Positions 10,154-19,320 of a stretch of 64,000 nt of DNA are shown here, piece after piece. This DNA is from CAZNSX01 sp964575845 (lineage in GTDB: Bacteria > UBA8248 > CAZNSX01), in the NCBI GenBank assembly GCA_964575845.1, contig CAZNSX010000001.1:434001-498000 (forward strand). Reading direction: 5' to 3'. The notes under the pieces were generated by a model. The model saw nothing but the letters and a program-made list of their open reading frames with translations. It was not told where the DNA came from and made no database searches. Both the position numbers and the translations under genes were made by a program. Numbering within the stretch: the stretch's first letter is position 1; each line of letters begins with the position of its first letter.

Positions 10154-11361
10154 GAAAGAAGGTTCTGATCGTACGGGGTCTTGGTCAGGATCTCGTTTCC
10201 GGTCTCCGTTATAAGAACGGTGTCCTCGAGCCTAACGCCCCCGCCTCCGGGGGTTCCAGGCACGAAGACCCCGGGCTCCATGTTGAAGACCATGCCCGGC
10301 CTCAGCTCAAACTCTGACTCTCCCCCTACTGCGGCAATTTCGCCTATGATGGGGGCCGTGAGGCCGGTGACGCCAACACTGTGGCCCAGGAGCCCCAGGT
10401 AGTCGTGGCCCTTGAAGCCTGAGTCCACCACGACCTTCCGGGCCGCCTCATTCACCTCGCGGTTTGTGACCCCTGGCTTCATGGTGGCCTTTATTGCCTC
10501 CATCATGCCGTAGACCGCGCGGTAAATGGCCTTCTGTCGCTCATTGGGCTCTCCGAAGATTACCGTGCGGGTATAGTCTGAGAAATAGCCGTTAAAGCAT
10601 CCTCCCAGGTCCATAAGCACGAGCTCGCCCCAGCCTATCTGCCGGTCAGAGGCGAAGCGCCTCAAGGGGGCTGTCCCATCACCCGAGGTCACGATGAGGT
10701 TGCACTGGGGAACCTCCATGCCCAGGGAATAAAAAGCGTGCATAGCCTCGGCCAGCACCTCACACTCCCTCACGCCCAGGTCGATGGTCCTCATCGCACG
10801 CTCCATGGCTATCTCGGCCATATGGCAGGAGAGGCGGATGCATTTTATTTCTTCCTCGTTCTTTATGACCTGTGCGTCCAGGGTGCACATATCTCCGTCG
10901 ACGAACTGGGCGTCGGGAAGAGCCTCCTTTAGGTTCTCAAGGATGAGCATGGTCGTGTGGTCTATGCCGATCCTTCCCTTCGAGACACCTAGCTCCTCGA
11001 TAGCGGGCTTGAGTCGCTCCCTCACCATCATCCTGGTGACGCCGGGGTCATCCATGGTAGCCATCGGCCTTATCCTATCCCCAGGCATCCAGTACATGCT
11101 TTCAAGGCATCTCTCGTAGCAGCCGCTTGTTGGAAAGAGGATGGGCTCCTGGCCCGGTGCCATGACGCCCGCATTTCGGGTCAAGAAGGAGATGGGCCAC
11201 CAGAGCGGCCGGTAGCCCGTCATGTAGCGGATGCTCTCGGCCTTGAAGCACAGGAGCGCGTCCAGGCCCTTGGCCTCTATCTCGCGGGAGAGACGCTGCT
11301 TACGCTCTTCTCTCAGGCGGTCAAAATCTATCCTCCTGGTCCAGTCGGTGATGAAATACAT
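10150..11361 (-). CDS. M24-family metallopeptidase (Xaa-Pro peptidase / creatinase-like)
   Basis: This is a pita-bread-fold hydrolase of family M24, which includes proline dipeptidases, aminopeptidase P and creatinase. The N-terminal creatinase-like domain covers about residues 15-150. The catalytic domain shows the five metal ligands in order: Asp in LVLMDLGGCFNG, Asp in YFSDYTRTV, His in LLGHSVGV, Glu in FNMEPGVF and Glu in VRLEDTVLI. This supports a metallopeptidase rather than metal-free creatinase. The length of 403 is usual. It is the last gene of a minus-strand group with the synthase and dehydrogenase upstream (30-bp gap), and its 3' end overlaps that of the convergent AOR gene by 4 bp. 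The substrate is unknown. Confidence 0.87.
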   Translation of the reverse strand: MYFITDWTRRIDFDRLREERKQRLSREIEAKGLDALLCFKAESIRYMTGYRPLWWPISFLTRNAGVMAPGQEPILFPTSGCYERCLESMYWMPGDRIRPMATMDDPGVTRMMVRERLKPAIEELGVSKGRIGIDHTTMLILENLKEALPDAQFVDGDMCTLDAQVIKNEEEIKCIRLSCHMAEIAMERAMRTIDLGVRECEVLAEAMHAFYSLGMEVPQCNLIVTSGDGTAPLRRFASDRQIGWGELVLMDLGGCFNGYFSDYTRTVIFGEPNERQKAIYRAVYGMMEAIKATMKPGVTNREVNEAARKVVVDSGFKGHDYLGLLGHSVGVTGLTAPIIGEIAAVGGESEFELRPGMVFNMEPGVFVPGTPGGGGVRLEDTVLITETGNEILTKTPYDQNLLS

Positions 11362-11391
11362 GACGGCGGAACCCTCCTTTCTGAGCCCCGG

Positions 11392-12591
11392 CTAGCGCCC
11401 GAGCACACCCTTGACTATTTCTTCAAACTCTTCCTCCTCGAGCCAGGTCTTCTTCTCGATGGACCTTCTCTTAACCCGGTCCAGCATGACGCGCATCTGT
11501 TCTTCTGTTGCCGCTATACCCATCTCCTTAAGCTTGACCTCGATGGATGGTTTGCCGCTCTTCTTTCCCAGAACTATCCGGAAGTCCCTTCCGACAAAAT
11601 TCGGATGGATGGAGAAGCCCACCCGGGGCTCACTCATCAGGATGTCTATGCCGAGGCCGCTCTCCCTGGTGAAGGAGATGTCTCCCATGAGCGGCTTATT
11701 CGCTGCAAGGCGCACCCCGGAGAGTTCCTCAACCATGCGGGAGAGTTCCGAGAGCTTTTCAAATTTGATGGGAAGGTCCACCCCCATGAGGGCCTTCAGG
11801 CTCACTGCCACCTCCTCCAGCGCGGCATTTCCGCACCTCTCGCCCAGGCCATTGACGCAGGTGTGAATCACTTGAGCACCGGCCTCAACCGCGGCGAGAG
11901 CATTAGCTATGCCCAGACCCAGGTCGTTATGGGTGTGAACCTCTATAGGGATATCGATCTCACGCCTGAGTTCGTTCACGAGGAACCCCATGGCCCGCGG
12001 CAGGATGCAGCCCGTGGTATCCACTACCGAGACCGAATCGGGCCCCGCCCTCTCGACCACCCCTCCCACAAGCCGCTTCAGGAAAGAAAGCTCCGCCCGG
12101 GTCGTATCGTAGGGGAAGAAGTTGACGAAGAGGCCCTTATCTTTGGCATAGCTCACGGCCTGGACGCTCCTCTCTATGATTTCATCCTCACCCCACTTGA
12201 ACTGGTGCTTGAGGCGGGGGAGTCCGCTGGGAACCTCAATGACGGAACCCCAGGCTCCGCACTGAACGGCGCGGTCAATATCCTCGGGCATCGCTCTTGA
12301 GAAAACCATCACCTTCGCCCTGAGGCCCAGCGAGGAAATCTCGGTTATTGCTTCGGCATCCTCCTGGGAGACGGCCGGCATGCCGCCCTCTATCCTGTCT
12401 ATCCCGACCTCATCCAGCATCCGAGCGATTGCTATCTTTTCTTCCTTCCGGAAGACGACCCCGGGAGTCTGCTCCCCGTCCCGCAGGGTGGCATCGTGAA
12501 GGGCCACCTTGCTGGGAACGGAACCCCCCCGGCGATCCTGCTTATTGAAGTTGAAAGGGCTCGTCCACCAATCTTTAGTATCCCAAGTCAT
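11392..12591 (-). CDS. Isopropylmalate/homocitrate synthase-family enzyme (HMGL-like)
   Basis: This is an alpha-carboxyl transferase or aldolase of the HMGL-like TIM-barrel family, which condenses acetyl-CoA with a 2-oxo acid. The first strand carries the signature HDATLRDGEQTPGV, and the metal-binding region reads VHTHNDLGLGIANA, followed by NGLGERCGNAALEE. These match 2-isopropylmalate, homocitrate (NifV) and citramalate synthases. At 399 residues it lacks the C-terminal LeuA regulatory domain of about 120 residues, so it resembles NifV or homocitrate-type enzymes, or carba-intermediate paralogues. It starts at an ATG after AAAGGAGG, one base after the upstream dehydrogenase stop. The dehydrogenase partner suggests a 2-hydroxy or 2-oxo acid pathway, but none is identified. 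Confidence 0.85.
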   Translation of the reverse strand: MTWDTKDWWTSPFNFNKQDRRGGSVPSKVALHDATLRDGEQTPGVVFRKEEKIAIARMLDEVGIDRIEGGMPAVSQEDAEAITEISSLGLRAKVMVFSRAMPEDIDRAVQCGAWGSVIEVPSGLPRLKHQFKWGEDEIIERSVQAVSYAKDKGLFVNFFPYDTTRAELSFLKRLVGGVVERAGPDSVSVVDTTGCILPRAMGFLVNELRREIDIPIEVHTHNDLGLGIANALAAVEAGAQVIHTCVNGLGERCGNAALEEVAVSLKALMGVDLPIKFEKLSELSRMVEELSGVRLAANKPLMGDISFTRESGLGIDILMSEPRVGFSIHPNFVGRDFRIVLGKKSGKPSIEVKLKEMGIAATEEQMRVMLDRVKRRSIEKKTWLEEEEFEEIVKGVLGR

Positions 12592-12592
12592 C

Positions 12593-13573
12593 TCAGCCTC
12601 CTTTTCCCCCTCCGTATACTTCCGGGTTAACCAGATGAAGGGGACGCTCGCCCCTGAGAACCCTCAGCACATTTTCGGCACAGACCATCCCCATAGCCCT
12701 CAGCGCTTCCTGAGTGTAACCAGCCCCATGGGGGGTGGCGATGAAGTTGTCGAGCCCGAGGAGGGGGCTTTCTTCCGGCGGCTCCCTGACGAATACGTCC
12801 GAGGCGGCTCCCTGAATCCAGCCCTCCTTGAGGGCGCGACAGAGGGCCTCCTCATCGACCACTTCGCCCCGGCAGGTGGAGACCAGGAAGGAGGTGGGCT
12901 TCATCAACCTCAGCTCATGCTCCCCTATCAAACCGCGGGTCGCCTCGGTCAGTGGAAGGTGAAGGCTCACGAAATCCGCCTCTCTCAGAAGCTCCTCCAG
13001 TGAGACATACCGGATTCCCTCCCGGAGGGCATACTCTCCATCTTCAACCACGTCATAGGCTAAGACCTTCATCTCAAAGCCCTTGGCCCTCCGGGCAACC
13101 ATGCGGCCTATGGCGCCCAGACCCACCACTCCCAGGCACTTCGCCCATAGCTCAGAGCCCACGACCCTTTTCCATTCGCCACCCTTGGTCGTTCTGTCGA
13201 GGTAAGGTATCCGGCGAGCGATGGAGAACATCAGGGCAAAGCTGAAATCGGCCACCGCATCGTTGTTGGTGCCAGGGGCATTAGCCACCACGACCCCCCG
13301 TCGGGTAGCCTCCGCCAGGTTCACGTTATCAACTCCCACGCCGTGCTTGGAGACGACCTTAAGCTTCCGGGCGGCGTCAAAGACCTTCTTCCCTATGGGC
13401 TCAAAGCCCACTATGATGGCGTGAGAATCCCCGGCGTGATGGGCTATGAGCCCTTCGGTGGCCTTTTTCCCAGGGGGAAGCCTGGAGAGCTCGCAGCCCC
13501 CCCTCTCCAGAAGCTCCACGGGCTCTTGAGCGAAAATACCGAAGGTCGGCGATGTGATGAGAACATTTGGCAT
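12593..13573 (-). CDS. D-2-hydroxyacid dehydrogenase (phosphoglycerate dehydrogenase-like)
   Basis: This is an NAD-dependent D-2-hydroxyacid dehydrogenase with split catalytic and Rossmann domains. The Rossmann motif is LGVVGLGAIGRMVARRA. The catalytic Arg sits in STCRGEVVDEEAL, the Glu in FVREPPEES, and the His in ATPHGAGYT. The length of 326 residues lacks the ACT domain of long SerA forms. An in-frame extension reaches back to 13663, but the ATG at 13573 has a GGGAGAT site and begins the conserved MPNVLITSP strand. It heads the minus-strand operon with the HMGL-like synthase and the M24 peptidase. A paralogue, serA, is transcribed divergently from 14039. The two differ enough that they probably act on different hydroxyacids. 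Confidence 0.85.
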   Translation of the reverse strand: MPNVLITSPTFGIFAQEPVELLERGGCELSRLPPGKKATEGLIAHHAGDSHAIIVGFEPIGKKVFDAARKLKVVSKHGVGVDNVNLAEATRRGVVVANAPGTNNDAVADFSFALMFSIARRIPYLDRTTKGGEWKRVVGSELWAKCLGVVGLGAIGRMVARRAKGFEMKVLAYDVVEDGEYALREGIRYVSLEELLREADFVSLHLPLTEATRGLIGEHELRLMKPTSFLVSTCRGEVVDEEALCRALKEGWIQGAASDVFVREPPEESPLLGLDNFIATPHGAGYTQEALRAMGMVCAENVLRVLRGERPLHLVNPEVYGGGKGG

Positions 13574-14038
13574 GGGGTATCTCCCAGATAGACGCCAAAG
13601 GAAAAGATTGAGTTTCTGATACCCCGCAATTTGGCCTAAAAGATACATGGTTCCGCACCCCATGGCAAGTGCATAAAAGGAGGGGCCGCCCTTTTCCTTG
13701 ACGGCTCTTTCGGCTCATGGTATCTCAAGAATGTGAAGCTACGGGGAGGGGGCGCGGTGGAGGGGGAGGTCGTGGGAGTCGAGGCGCCATGAAGCCCAGC
13801 CCGGCTGAGCTGAGCTGGCATTGGGGTCGCCGAGTTCGAGGGAAGGTTCGATGCCCACGCCGCACCCGGAAAGGAGCGCCTCGATGGGCTGGCGCCCTTG
13901 CCGGGTCAGGCTAGAGGAGGAGGCGGGCGGGCCGAAGGGAGAGGCTTTGATAAAGACAATCTCCTGGCTCAAAGAGGAAGATGAGGCTGGGGGGTGGATT
14001 CTGGGGTTGGTGTCTCGGGATGTAGGGGAGGCAACAAG
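13574..14038. other. Divergent intergenic region between two hydroxyacid dehydrogenase genes
   Basis: This 465-bp gap separates the minus-strand dehydrogenase operon from the plus-strand serA cluster, so it must hold promoters for both. It is purine-rich on the plus strand near 13745-13770 and 13910-13990. I looked for a T-box (no conserved specifier-side motif) and other riboswitches and found none I could defend. Short reading frames here have no ribosome site and look like noise. The serA ribosome site AGGGGAGG ends it at 14025-14032. Confidence 0.5.
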
Positions 14039-14953
14039 ATGCGAGTTCTCATTTCCGACCCATTGAATCCTCAGGCCGTGGAAAGACTCAAAGAGGCTGG
14101 CCTTGAGGTTGACATCAAGACGGGCCTGAGCCCTGAGGAGCTGGTGAAGGTCATTCCCGACTACCACGCCATCATCGTCAGGAGCGCCACCAAGGTCAGG
14201 GCCCAGGTCATCGAGGCGGGGAAAAATCTCAGGGTTATTGCGCGCGGTGGTGTTGGCCTCGACAACATCGATGTGGAGGCTGCCCGTGCCCGTGGCATAA
14301 CGGTCCTCAACACACCGGCGGCTTCAACTCGGTCGGTGGCGGAGCTGACCATAGGGCTCATGTTCGCCGTGCTCAGGAAGATCCCCTGGGCCGATGCCGC
14401 CCTTAAGAAGGGCCGCTGGGAGAAGAAGGCCTGCCAGGGTCAGGAGTTAGGGGGGAAGACCTTGGGGGTGGTTGGAGCGGGCAACATCGGCAGGGAGGTC
14501 ATCCGAATGGCGAAGGCCTTGGGGATGAAGCCCATAGCCAACGACATTGTGGAGGACCGAGAATACGCCTCCCGGGAGGGATTCAGGTATGTTTCCCTGG
14601 ATGAGCTTCTGAGAGAGGCCGACATCGTCACCATTCACCTCCCCGCGGGCGAGGGTACGGAATGCCTCTTCAATGCTTCCACCATTGCCAAGATGAAGAA
14701 GGGAGCCGTGCTCATAAATTGCTCTCGTGGCGGCATAGTTGATGAGGCCGCGCTGGGCGAGGCTCTCGAAAAAGGGCATCTCTCGGGAGCCGGGGTGGAC
14801 GTCTTTGCCGAGGAGCCGCCGAGGGCGGAGGATAACCCCCTGCTCAAACTTGAGAACGTGGTCCTGACACCCCACGTGGGCGCCTCTACGGATGAGGGCC
14901 AGTTCCGAGTGGGGTTTGAGGTGGTGGATAAGCTCGTCGAGGCGCTTAAGTGA
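14039..14953 (+). CDS. serA: D-3-phosphoglycerate dehydrogenase (short form)
   Basis: This enzyme oxidises 3-phosphoglycerate to 3-phosphohydroxypyruvate, the entry step to serine. Signatures are GVGLDNIDVEAA, the Rossmann GVVGAGNIGREV, the catalytic Arg in INCSRGGIVDE, the Glu in VFAEEPP, and the His in TPHVGASTDE. At 304 residues it has only the two core domains, with no intervening or ACT domain, so classic serine feedback through ACT is absent. An upstream in-frame extension exists, but the ATG at 14039 follows AGGGGAGG and starts the conserved MRVLISDPL strand. DUF1015 and class V aminotransferase genes follow within 25 bp, forming a serine biosynthesis cluster seen in several anaerobic lineages. 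Confidence 0.9.
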   Translation: MRVLISDPLNPQAVERLKEAGLEVDIKTGLSPEELVKVIPDYHAIIVRSATKVRAQVIEAGKNLRVIARGGVGLDNIDVEAARARGITVLNTPAASTRSVAELTIGLMFAVLRKIPWADAALKKGRWEKKACQGQELGGKTLGVVGAGNIGREVIRMAKALGMKPIANDIVEDREYASREGFRYVSLDELLREADIVTIHLPAGEGTECLFNASTIAKMKKGAVLINCSRGGIVDEAALGEALEKGHLSGAGVDVFAEEPPRAEDNPLLKLENVVLTPHVGASTDEGQFRVGFEVVDKLVEALK

Positions 14954-14974
14954 GAGGGGAGCAGCGAGAGAGCC

Positions 14975-16321
14975 ATGGCTGAAATCTACCCTTTCAGGGG
15001 AGTGACCTACAGCAAGGAGAAGGTGGGGGACATCTCCCTCGTGGCCACTCAACCTTATGACAAGATAGACCCCTCGATGCAGAAGACCTACCATGAGAGG
15101 CATCCCCATAACATCGTGAGAATAATCAAGGGTCTGGATGAGCCTGGGGATACAGAAGAAGAGAACCGCTACAGCCGGGCTGCCGGCTGCTATGGCCTCT
15201 GGCGGAAGGAGGGGGTGCTGCAAAGGACGGGGCGTCCCGCCATCTATCCTTATTATGAGACCTTTACGGTAGAGGGAAGCCCCGAGAGGGTGAGGCGTGG
15301 ATTTATAGCCCTGGGGAGGCTCGTAGAGTTTGGAGAAGGGGTGAGGCCTCATGAGAGAACCCTTGCCGGCCCCAAGGCTGACCGCCTCAGGCTCCTGAGA
15401 GCCACCCGGGTGAACTTCGGCCAGATATTCATGCTCTACTCCGACCCTGGGTCCCATGTCGATCGAATCCTCTCCTCTCATACCCAGGGCCCGCCGATGC
15501 TCGAGGTGAGGGATGACTACGGCGTCCTGCACCAGGTTTGGGAGGTGACCGATGAAGAGGCAATCATAGCCGTGCAGGTTGCGATGAAGCCGCTTGAGGT
15601 CTTCATCGCGGACGGACACCACCGCTACGAGGTGGCCCTCAGCTTCCGGGATGAGATGCGGGCTAAGGGGGTGCGCTCTGAGGGCGAGGAGACACCTGAG
15701 CGGCGCATGATGACCTTCATCAACATGGAGGACAGGGGGCTCACCATCCTCCCCACCCACAGGGTCCTCTTCGGCCTCGAGAGCCGGAAGCTCGACGCTT
15801 TCAGGGCCGAGCTGGGCCGCCATTTCATGGTGGAGGAGTATGAGTTCGCAAGCGAGGAAGAGGAGCGGGAGGCGCGGGCGGAGCTTCTTGAGAATCTGGT
15901 GGTGACGGGTGCCGAGGAGCATAGCTTCGGCCTGGCAATCTCGGGGGAGGATAGATACTATCTTCTCACCCTGCAGGATTCCTCGATACTTGCAACTCTC
16001 CCCATGCCGGGAAGCTCCCCGGCCTATCGGGAGTTGGATGTGGCCATTCTCCATACTCTCATCCTTGAGCACTACTTGGGGGTGGATGCCAAGGCCCTCG
16101 AAGATGAGCGAAACGTGCACTATGAAAGGAGCGCTGAAGAGGCCCTGGACGGGGTGAGGGGAGGGCGGTATCAGATGGCTCTTCTGCTCAATCCGACTAA
16201 GGTGCACCAGGTGAGGGAGGTGGCCCTGGCGGGAGAGAAGATGCCCCAGAAGAGCACCGATTTTTATCCAAAACTCCTCACCGGTCTTGTCATGAACGAG
16301 CTTTCCATAATCGATGGCTAG
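14975..16321 (+). CDS. DUF1015 family protein of the serine cluster
   Basis: This is a 448-residue protein of the DUF1015 family (annotated in some genomes as HTH/SpoOJ-like, without strong support). It begins EIYPFRGVTYS, includes the family-typical TQPYDKIDPSMQ, the IYPYYETF strand, and a central FIADGHHRYEVAL that is the most conserved block, with candidate catalytic Asp and His residues. No signal peptide or membrane segment is seen. It lies 21 bp after serA and 11 bp before the aminotransferase. That conserved linkage suggests it performs or assists the third serine step (phosphoserine to serine) or acts as a serine kinase-type enzyme. This role is inference from context and from what I recall of the family. 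Confidence 0.85.
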   Translation: MAEIYPFRGVTYSKEKVGDISLVATQPYDKIDPSMQKTYHERHPHNIVRIIKGLDEPGDTEEENRYSRAAGCYGLWRKEGVLQRTGRPAIYPYYETFTVEGSPERVRRGFIALGRLVEFGEGVRPHERTLAGPKADRLRLLRATRVNFGQIFMLYSDPGSHVDRILSSHTQGPPMLEVRDDYGVLHQVWEVTDEEAIIAVQVAMKPLEVFIADGHHRYEVALSFRDEMRAKGVRSEGEETPERRMMTFINMEDRGLTILPTHRVLFGLESRKLDAFRAELGRHFMVEEYEFASEEEEREARAELLENLVVTGAEEHSFGLAISGEDRYYLLTLQDSSILATLPMPGSSPAYRELDVAILHTLILEHYLGVDAKALEDERNVHYERSAEEALDGVRGGRYQMALLLNPTKVHQVREVALAGEKMPQKSTDFYPKLLTGLVMNELSIIDG

Positions 16322-16332
16322 GAGGACCCCAG

Positions 16333-17397
16333 ATGCACAAGCGCCTTTTCATTCCAGGTCCAGTTGAGGTCATAGAAGAGATAAGGCAGGCCATGGCCAC
16401 CCCCATGATAGGCCATCGCGGCTCGGAGTTCGCTGAGCTATACGCCGAGATCCAGCCCAAGCTTCAGGATCTCCTCTATACCCAAAACCCCGTCTTTCTT
16501 TTCACCACCTCGGCCTGGGGAGCCATGGAGGCCGCGGTCAGGAATGGAGCGCACCGGAGGTGCCTCAACCTCACCTGCGGAGCCTTCAGCGATAAGTGGC
16601 ACTCGGTCACAAAATCCTGCGGCATAGAGGCGGATGCCCTGGCCGTTGAGTGGGGAAAGGCCATCAAGCCCGAGATGGTGGAGGATGCCCTGAAGAAGAA
16701 GAAATATGATTGCGTGACGCTGGTCCATAATGAGACGAGCACGGGCGTCATGAACCCCCTCGAAGAGATAGCCGGGGTGATGCGAAAGTTCCCGGATGTC
16801 ATGTTTTGCGTGGATTGCGTCTCCTCCATGGCCGCGGTCAAGGTGGAGATGGATAGGCTCGGGCTGGATGTATGCCTGGCCAGCGTGCAGAAAGCCTTCG
16901 CCCTCCCCCCTGGCTTTGCCGTCTGTGCCGTGAGCGAGCGGATGCTGGAGAAGAGCAAGGCCGCGAAGGGAAAGGGCTATTATTTTGATTTTCAGGCGTA
17001 TCTGGATTCCCACAAGAAGAACCAGACCCCCACCACTCCCTCCATCGCGCACATGTTCGCCCTGAATCTCCAGCTCGACAGGATCCTCGAGGAGGGCCTT
17101 GAAGCCCGGTTCACCCGCCATCGGGAGATGGCGGATTACACGAGGAACTGGGCGGGGGAGCGCTTTGAGTGCTTTGCCGAGGAGGGTTACCGTTCCCAGA
17201 CCATCACGACCGTTGCCAACACCCGTAACATCAATGTCTCTGACCTCAACAAGTTCCTGGGCGAGCGGGGCGCCACGATAGGCGATGGTTACGGGAAGCT
17301 CAAGGGCAAGACCTTCAGGATAGCCCACATGGGCGACCACACCTTCTCCGAAGTAAAGGAGCTCCTGGGCTGGATTGATGAGTTCATAGGGGCCTGA
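16333..17397 (+). CDS. Class V aminotransferase (phosphoserine / serine-glyoxylate type)
   Basis: This is a PLP-dependent aminotransferase of fold type I, class V. The N-terminal FIPGPVEV and MIGHRGSEF match the serine-pyruvate/alanine-glyoxylate branch that also serves as SerC in many archaea and anaerobes. The PLP aspartate lies in MFCVDCVSSMAA (about residue 160) and the Schiff-base lysine in ASVQKAFALPPG (about 186). The length of 354 is a little short of the usual 380. It follows DUF1015 by 11 bp. With serA two genes upstream, conversion of phosphohydroxypyruvate to phosphoserine is the most economical role; photorespiratory-type transamination is the alternative. Confidence 0.87.
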   Translation: MHKRLFIPGPVEVIEEIRQAMATPMIGHRGSEFAELYAEIQPKLQDLLYTQNPVFLFTTSAWGAMEAAVRNGAHRRCLNLTCGAFSDKWHSVTKSCGIEADALAVEWGKAIKPEMVEDALKKKKYDCVTLVHNETSTGVMNPLEEIAGVMRKFPDVMFCVDCVSSMAAVKVEMDRLGLDVCLASVQKAFALPPGFAVCAVSERMLEKSKAAKGKGYYFDFQAYLDSHKKNQTPTTPSIAHMFALNLQLDRILEEGLEARFTRHREMADYTRNWAGERFECFAEEGYRSQTITTVANTRNINVSDLNKFLGERGATIGDGYGKLKGKTFRIAHMGDHTFSEVKELLGWIDEFIGA

Positions 17398-17458
17398 GGG
17401 CTTTTTCCTGAGTCAAGAGGCCCCGCCCGAGGGCGGCCGCCAGAGGAGGGGAAGGACC

Positions 17459-18007
17459 ATGGGCGACTGGGAGGAGCTTAGAGACCTTCTCCGGGCGAAA
17501 TCCTATGAGAAGCGGGAGGTAATCCTGGTCTCGGGAAGGAAGAGCAATTTCTACATCGACGCCCGCCAGACCACGACAGACCCCCGCGGGGTCTACCTTG
17601 CGGGAAAGCTCGTCTATGAGCGCATAAAGGAATCCGGCGTCGAGGCCATAGGGGCCGTCCCCATGGGCGCTAACCCCATCGCCACCGCGGTCTCCATCGT
17701 GAGCCATCTGGAAGGAAAGCCCATAAGCTCCTTCTTCGTAAGGAAGGAGCCCAAGGGCCACGGCATGGGCGCCTGGATAGAGGGAATGCGAAACTTAAGG
17801 CCGGGCGCGCCGGTGGCTCTCGTGGAGGATGTGCTCACCACTGGAGGCTCCACCCTCAAGGCCATAGAGCGCATCCACGAGGAAGGACTCAATGTCGCCA
17901 AGGTCCTCATTCTGGTGGACAGGATGGAGGGTGGGAGGGAGAATCTCGCCGAGCAGGGCTACCACATCGACGCCATCTTCACCCGCTTCGACATAGCGGA
18001 GGACTGA
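17459..18007 (+). CDS. pyrE: Orotate phosphoribosyltransferase
   Basis: This enzyme joins orotate and PRPP to give OMP in pyrimidine synthesis. The 182 residues are normal for the compact bacterial and archaeal form. The PRPP-binding motif is VALVEDVLTTGGST (about 120-133), and the flexible loop region FVRKEPKGHG carries the catalytic lysines. SGRKSNFYIDAR near residue 25 is the orotate-site block. It starts at an ATG after GGAGGGGAAGG, 61 bp past the aminotransferase, and may be the tail of the serine cluster transcript. Confidence 0.96.
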   Translation: MGDWEELRDLLRAKSYEKREVILVSGRKSNFYIDARQTTTDPRGVYLAGKLVYERIKESGVEAIGAVPMGANPIATAVSIVSHLEGKPISSFFVRKEPKGHGMGAWIEGMRNLRPGAPVALVEDVLTTGGSTLKAIERIHEEGLNVAKVLILVDRMEGGRENLAEQGYHIDAIFTRFDIAED

Positions 18008-18189
18008 GGCCAAAGAGAACCAGGGGGAATGCCCGGCTCAGCTCGACCTCTCCACCTCAGTCTCCTACTCCGCAACCGAAATTTCCCCTGCTTTTGCGGC
18101 GTAAGAAATACTGAAGGCCCAGGTTCAACGTTTGGGTGTGGCGGGCTGCCGTTAGCTATGAAGCGCAACGTATTCAGCAGGATTTTTGC

Positions 18190-19320
18190 ATGAAGCTTTT
18201 GGGGAATGAGTACAACAGGGCCGAGCTCGCCGGAGCCTTCGGAGATCTCGGCACCTTTGTCCCGTTTGTTCTGGGCTACATAACCCTGAACAAGATGGAC
18301 CCCCTGGGCATTCTGCTTGCCTTCGGAATCTTCAAGATATTCGTCGGCTTCTACTTCAGAACGCCCATGTCCGTCCAGCCCATGAAGGCCATAGGCATGG
18401 CCGCGATAGCAAACCCCGGGAGCATAACCCACGGGATGATCTGGGGCTCCGGGCTTTTCACGGCGGTCTTCTGGTTCATCATGGGCACATCCGGGGCCGT
18501 CTCGTGGGTTGCCAAGCTGACCGCGAAGCCTGTTGTGCGCGGAATCATGCTGGGCCTGGGGATGAGCTTCATCGTTCAGGGGCTTGAGCTCATGAGGGAG
18601 GAGCCTTTTCTGGCCCTTGCCGCGGCGGCCCTGACCGTATGGCTTCTTACCAATGAGAAGGTCCCTGCTATGCTGGCACTTCTGGGTTTGGGGGTAGCGG
18701 TTTCCTTCTACCAGAAGCCTTCCTTAGTTTATGAACTATCGAGCATGCCCGTCCGCCTGCGATTGCCCGAAATAACCCTCTTCAAGATGAGCTGGCGGGA
18801 GATGGCCGCCGGAATTATCCTCCTTGGAATACCTCAGATACCCCTCACACTCGGCAATGCCGTCATCGCCATAACCGCCGAGAACAACGAGCTTTTCCCG
18901 GAGCATCCCGTGACCGAGAAAAAGATCGCCATAGATCACGGTGTGATGAACGGGTTCAGCTTCCTGCTGGGTGGTGTTCCCATGTGTCACGGCGCGGGAG
19001 GCATGGCGGGCCACGTGAGGTTCGGGGCCAGGACGGGGGGTGCGCTCGTGATCCTGGGGGTCATTGTCACCGCCCTTGCACTTTTCTTGAGCGATTCGGC
19101 CACGCTCCTTCTCAACATGTTCCCGCACGCCATCCTGGGTACAATATTGCTCTTCACAGGAGCCGAGCTCGCCTCCTCAATCCGAGACATCCGGGGGAGG
19201 CGGGCCAATGTCCTCATCCTCATCCTCACGGCCGGGATAGCCATCTGGAACATGGGAGTTGCCTTCCTCGCCGGTGTGGCCCTATTTCATCTTAAAGAGA
19301 GGGAGGTCATCAGGCTCTGA
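18190..19320 (+). CDS. MOT1-type molybdate/sulfate permease
   Basis: This is an inner-membrane transporter of the SulP-related MOT1 family, which moves molybdate and possibly sulfate or tungstate. Hallmarks are the N-terminal ELAGAFGDLGTFVPFVLGYI, PMSVQPMKAIG, and the second repeat GGVPMCHGAGGMAGHVRFGA. About ten to eleven hydrophobic segments are visible. The ATG at 18190 has an AGGA site and starts next to the family's first conserved block; a GTG 54 bases upstream is less likely. It fits the Mo/W enzymes in the window. Its last ~75 bases reappear as a decayed copy at 24145-24222, showing that its 3' flank has been duplicated. Confidence 0.87.
   Translation: MKLLGNEYNRAELAGAFGDLGTFVPFVLGYITLNKMDPLGILLAFGIFKIFVGFYFRTPMSVQPMKAIGMAAIANPGSITHGMIWGSGLFTAVFWFIMGTSGAVSWVAKLTAKPVVRGIMLGLGMSFIVQGLELMREEPFLALAAAALTVWLLTNEKVPAMLALLGLGVAVSFYQKPSLVYELSSMPVRLRLPEITLFKMSWREMAAGIILLGIPQIPLTLGNAVIAITAENNELFPEHPVTEKKIAIDHGVMNGFSFLLGGVPMCHGAGGMAGHVRFGARTGGALVILGVIVTALALFLSDSATLLLNMFPHAILGTILLFTGAELASSIRDIRGRRANVLILILTAGIAIWNMGVAFLAGVALFHLKEREVIRL

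Noticed and set aside
13574..14038. A T-box or serine riboswitch ahead of serA
   Set aside because: The conserved T-box sequence and antiterminator are not visible, and no other known riboswitch core fits.
18120..18189. A possible ModE or Moco-riboswitch element before the MOT1-type permease
   Set aside because: CGTTAGC...CAACG is only weakly symmetric and no conserved Moco-riboswitch core can be aligned.
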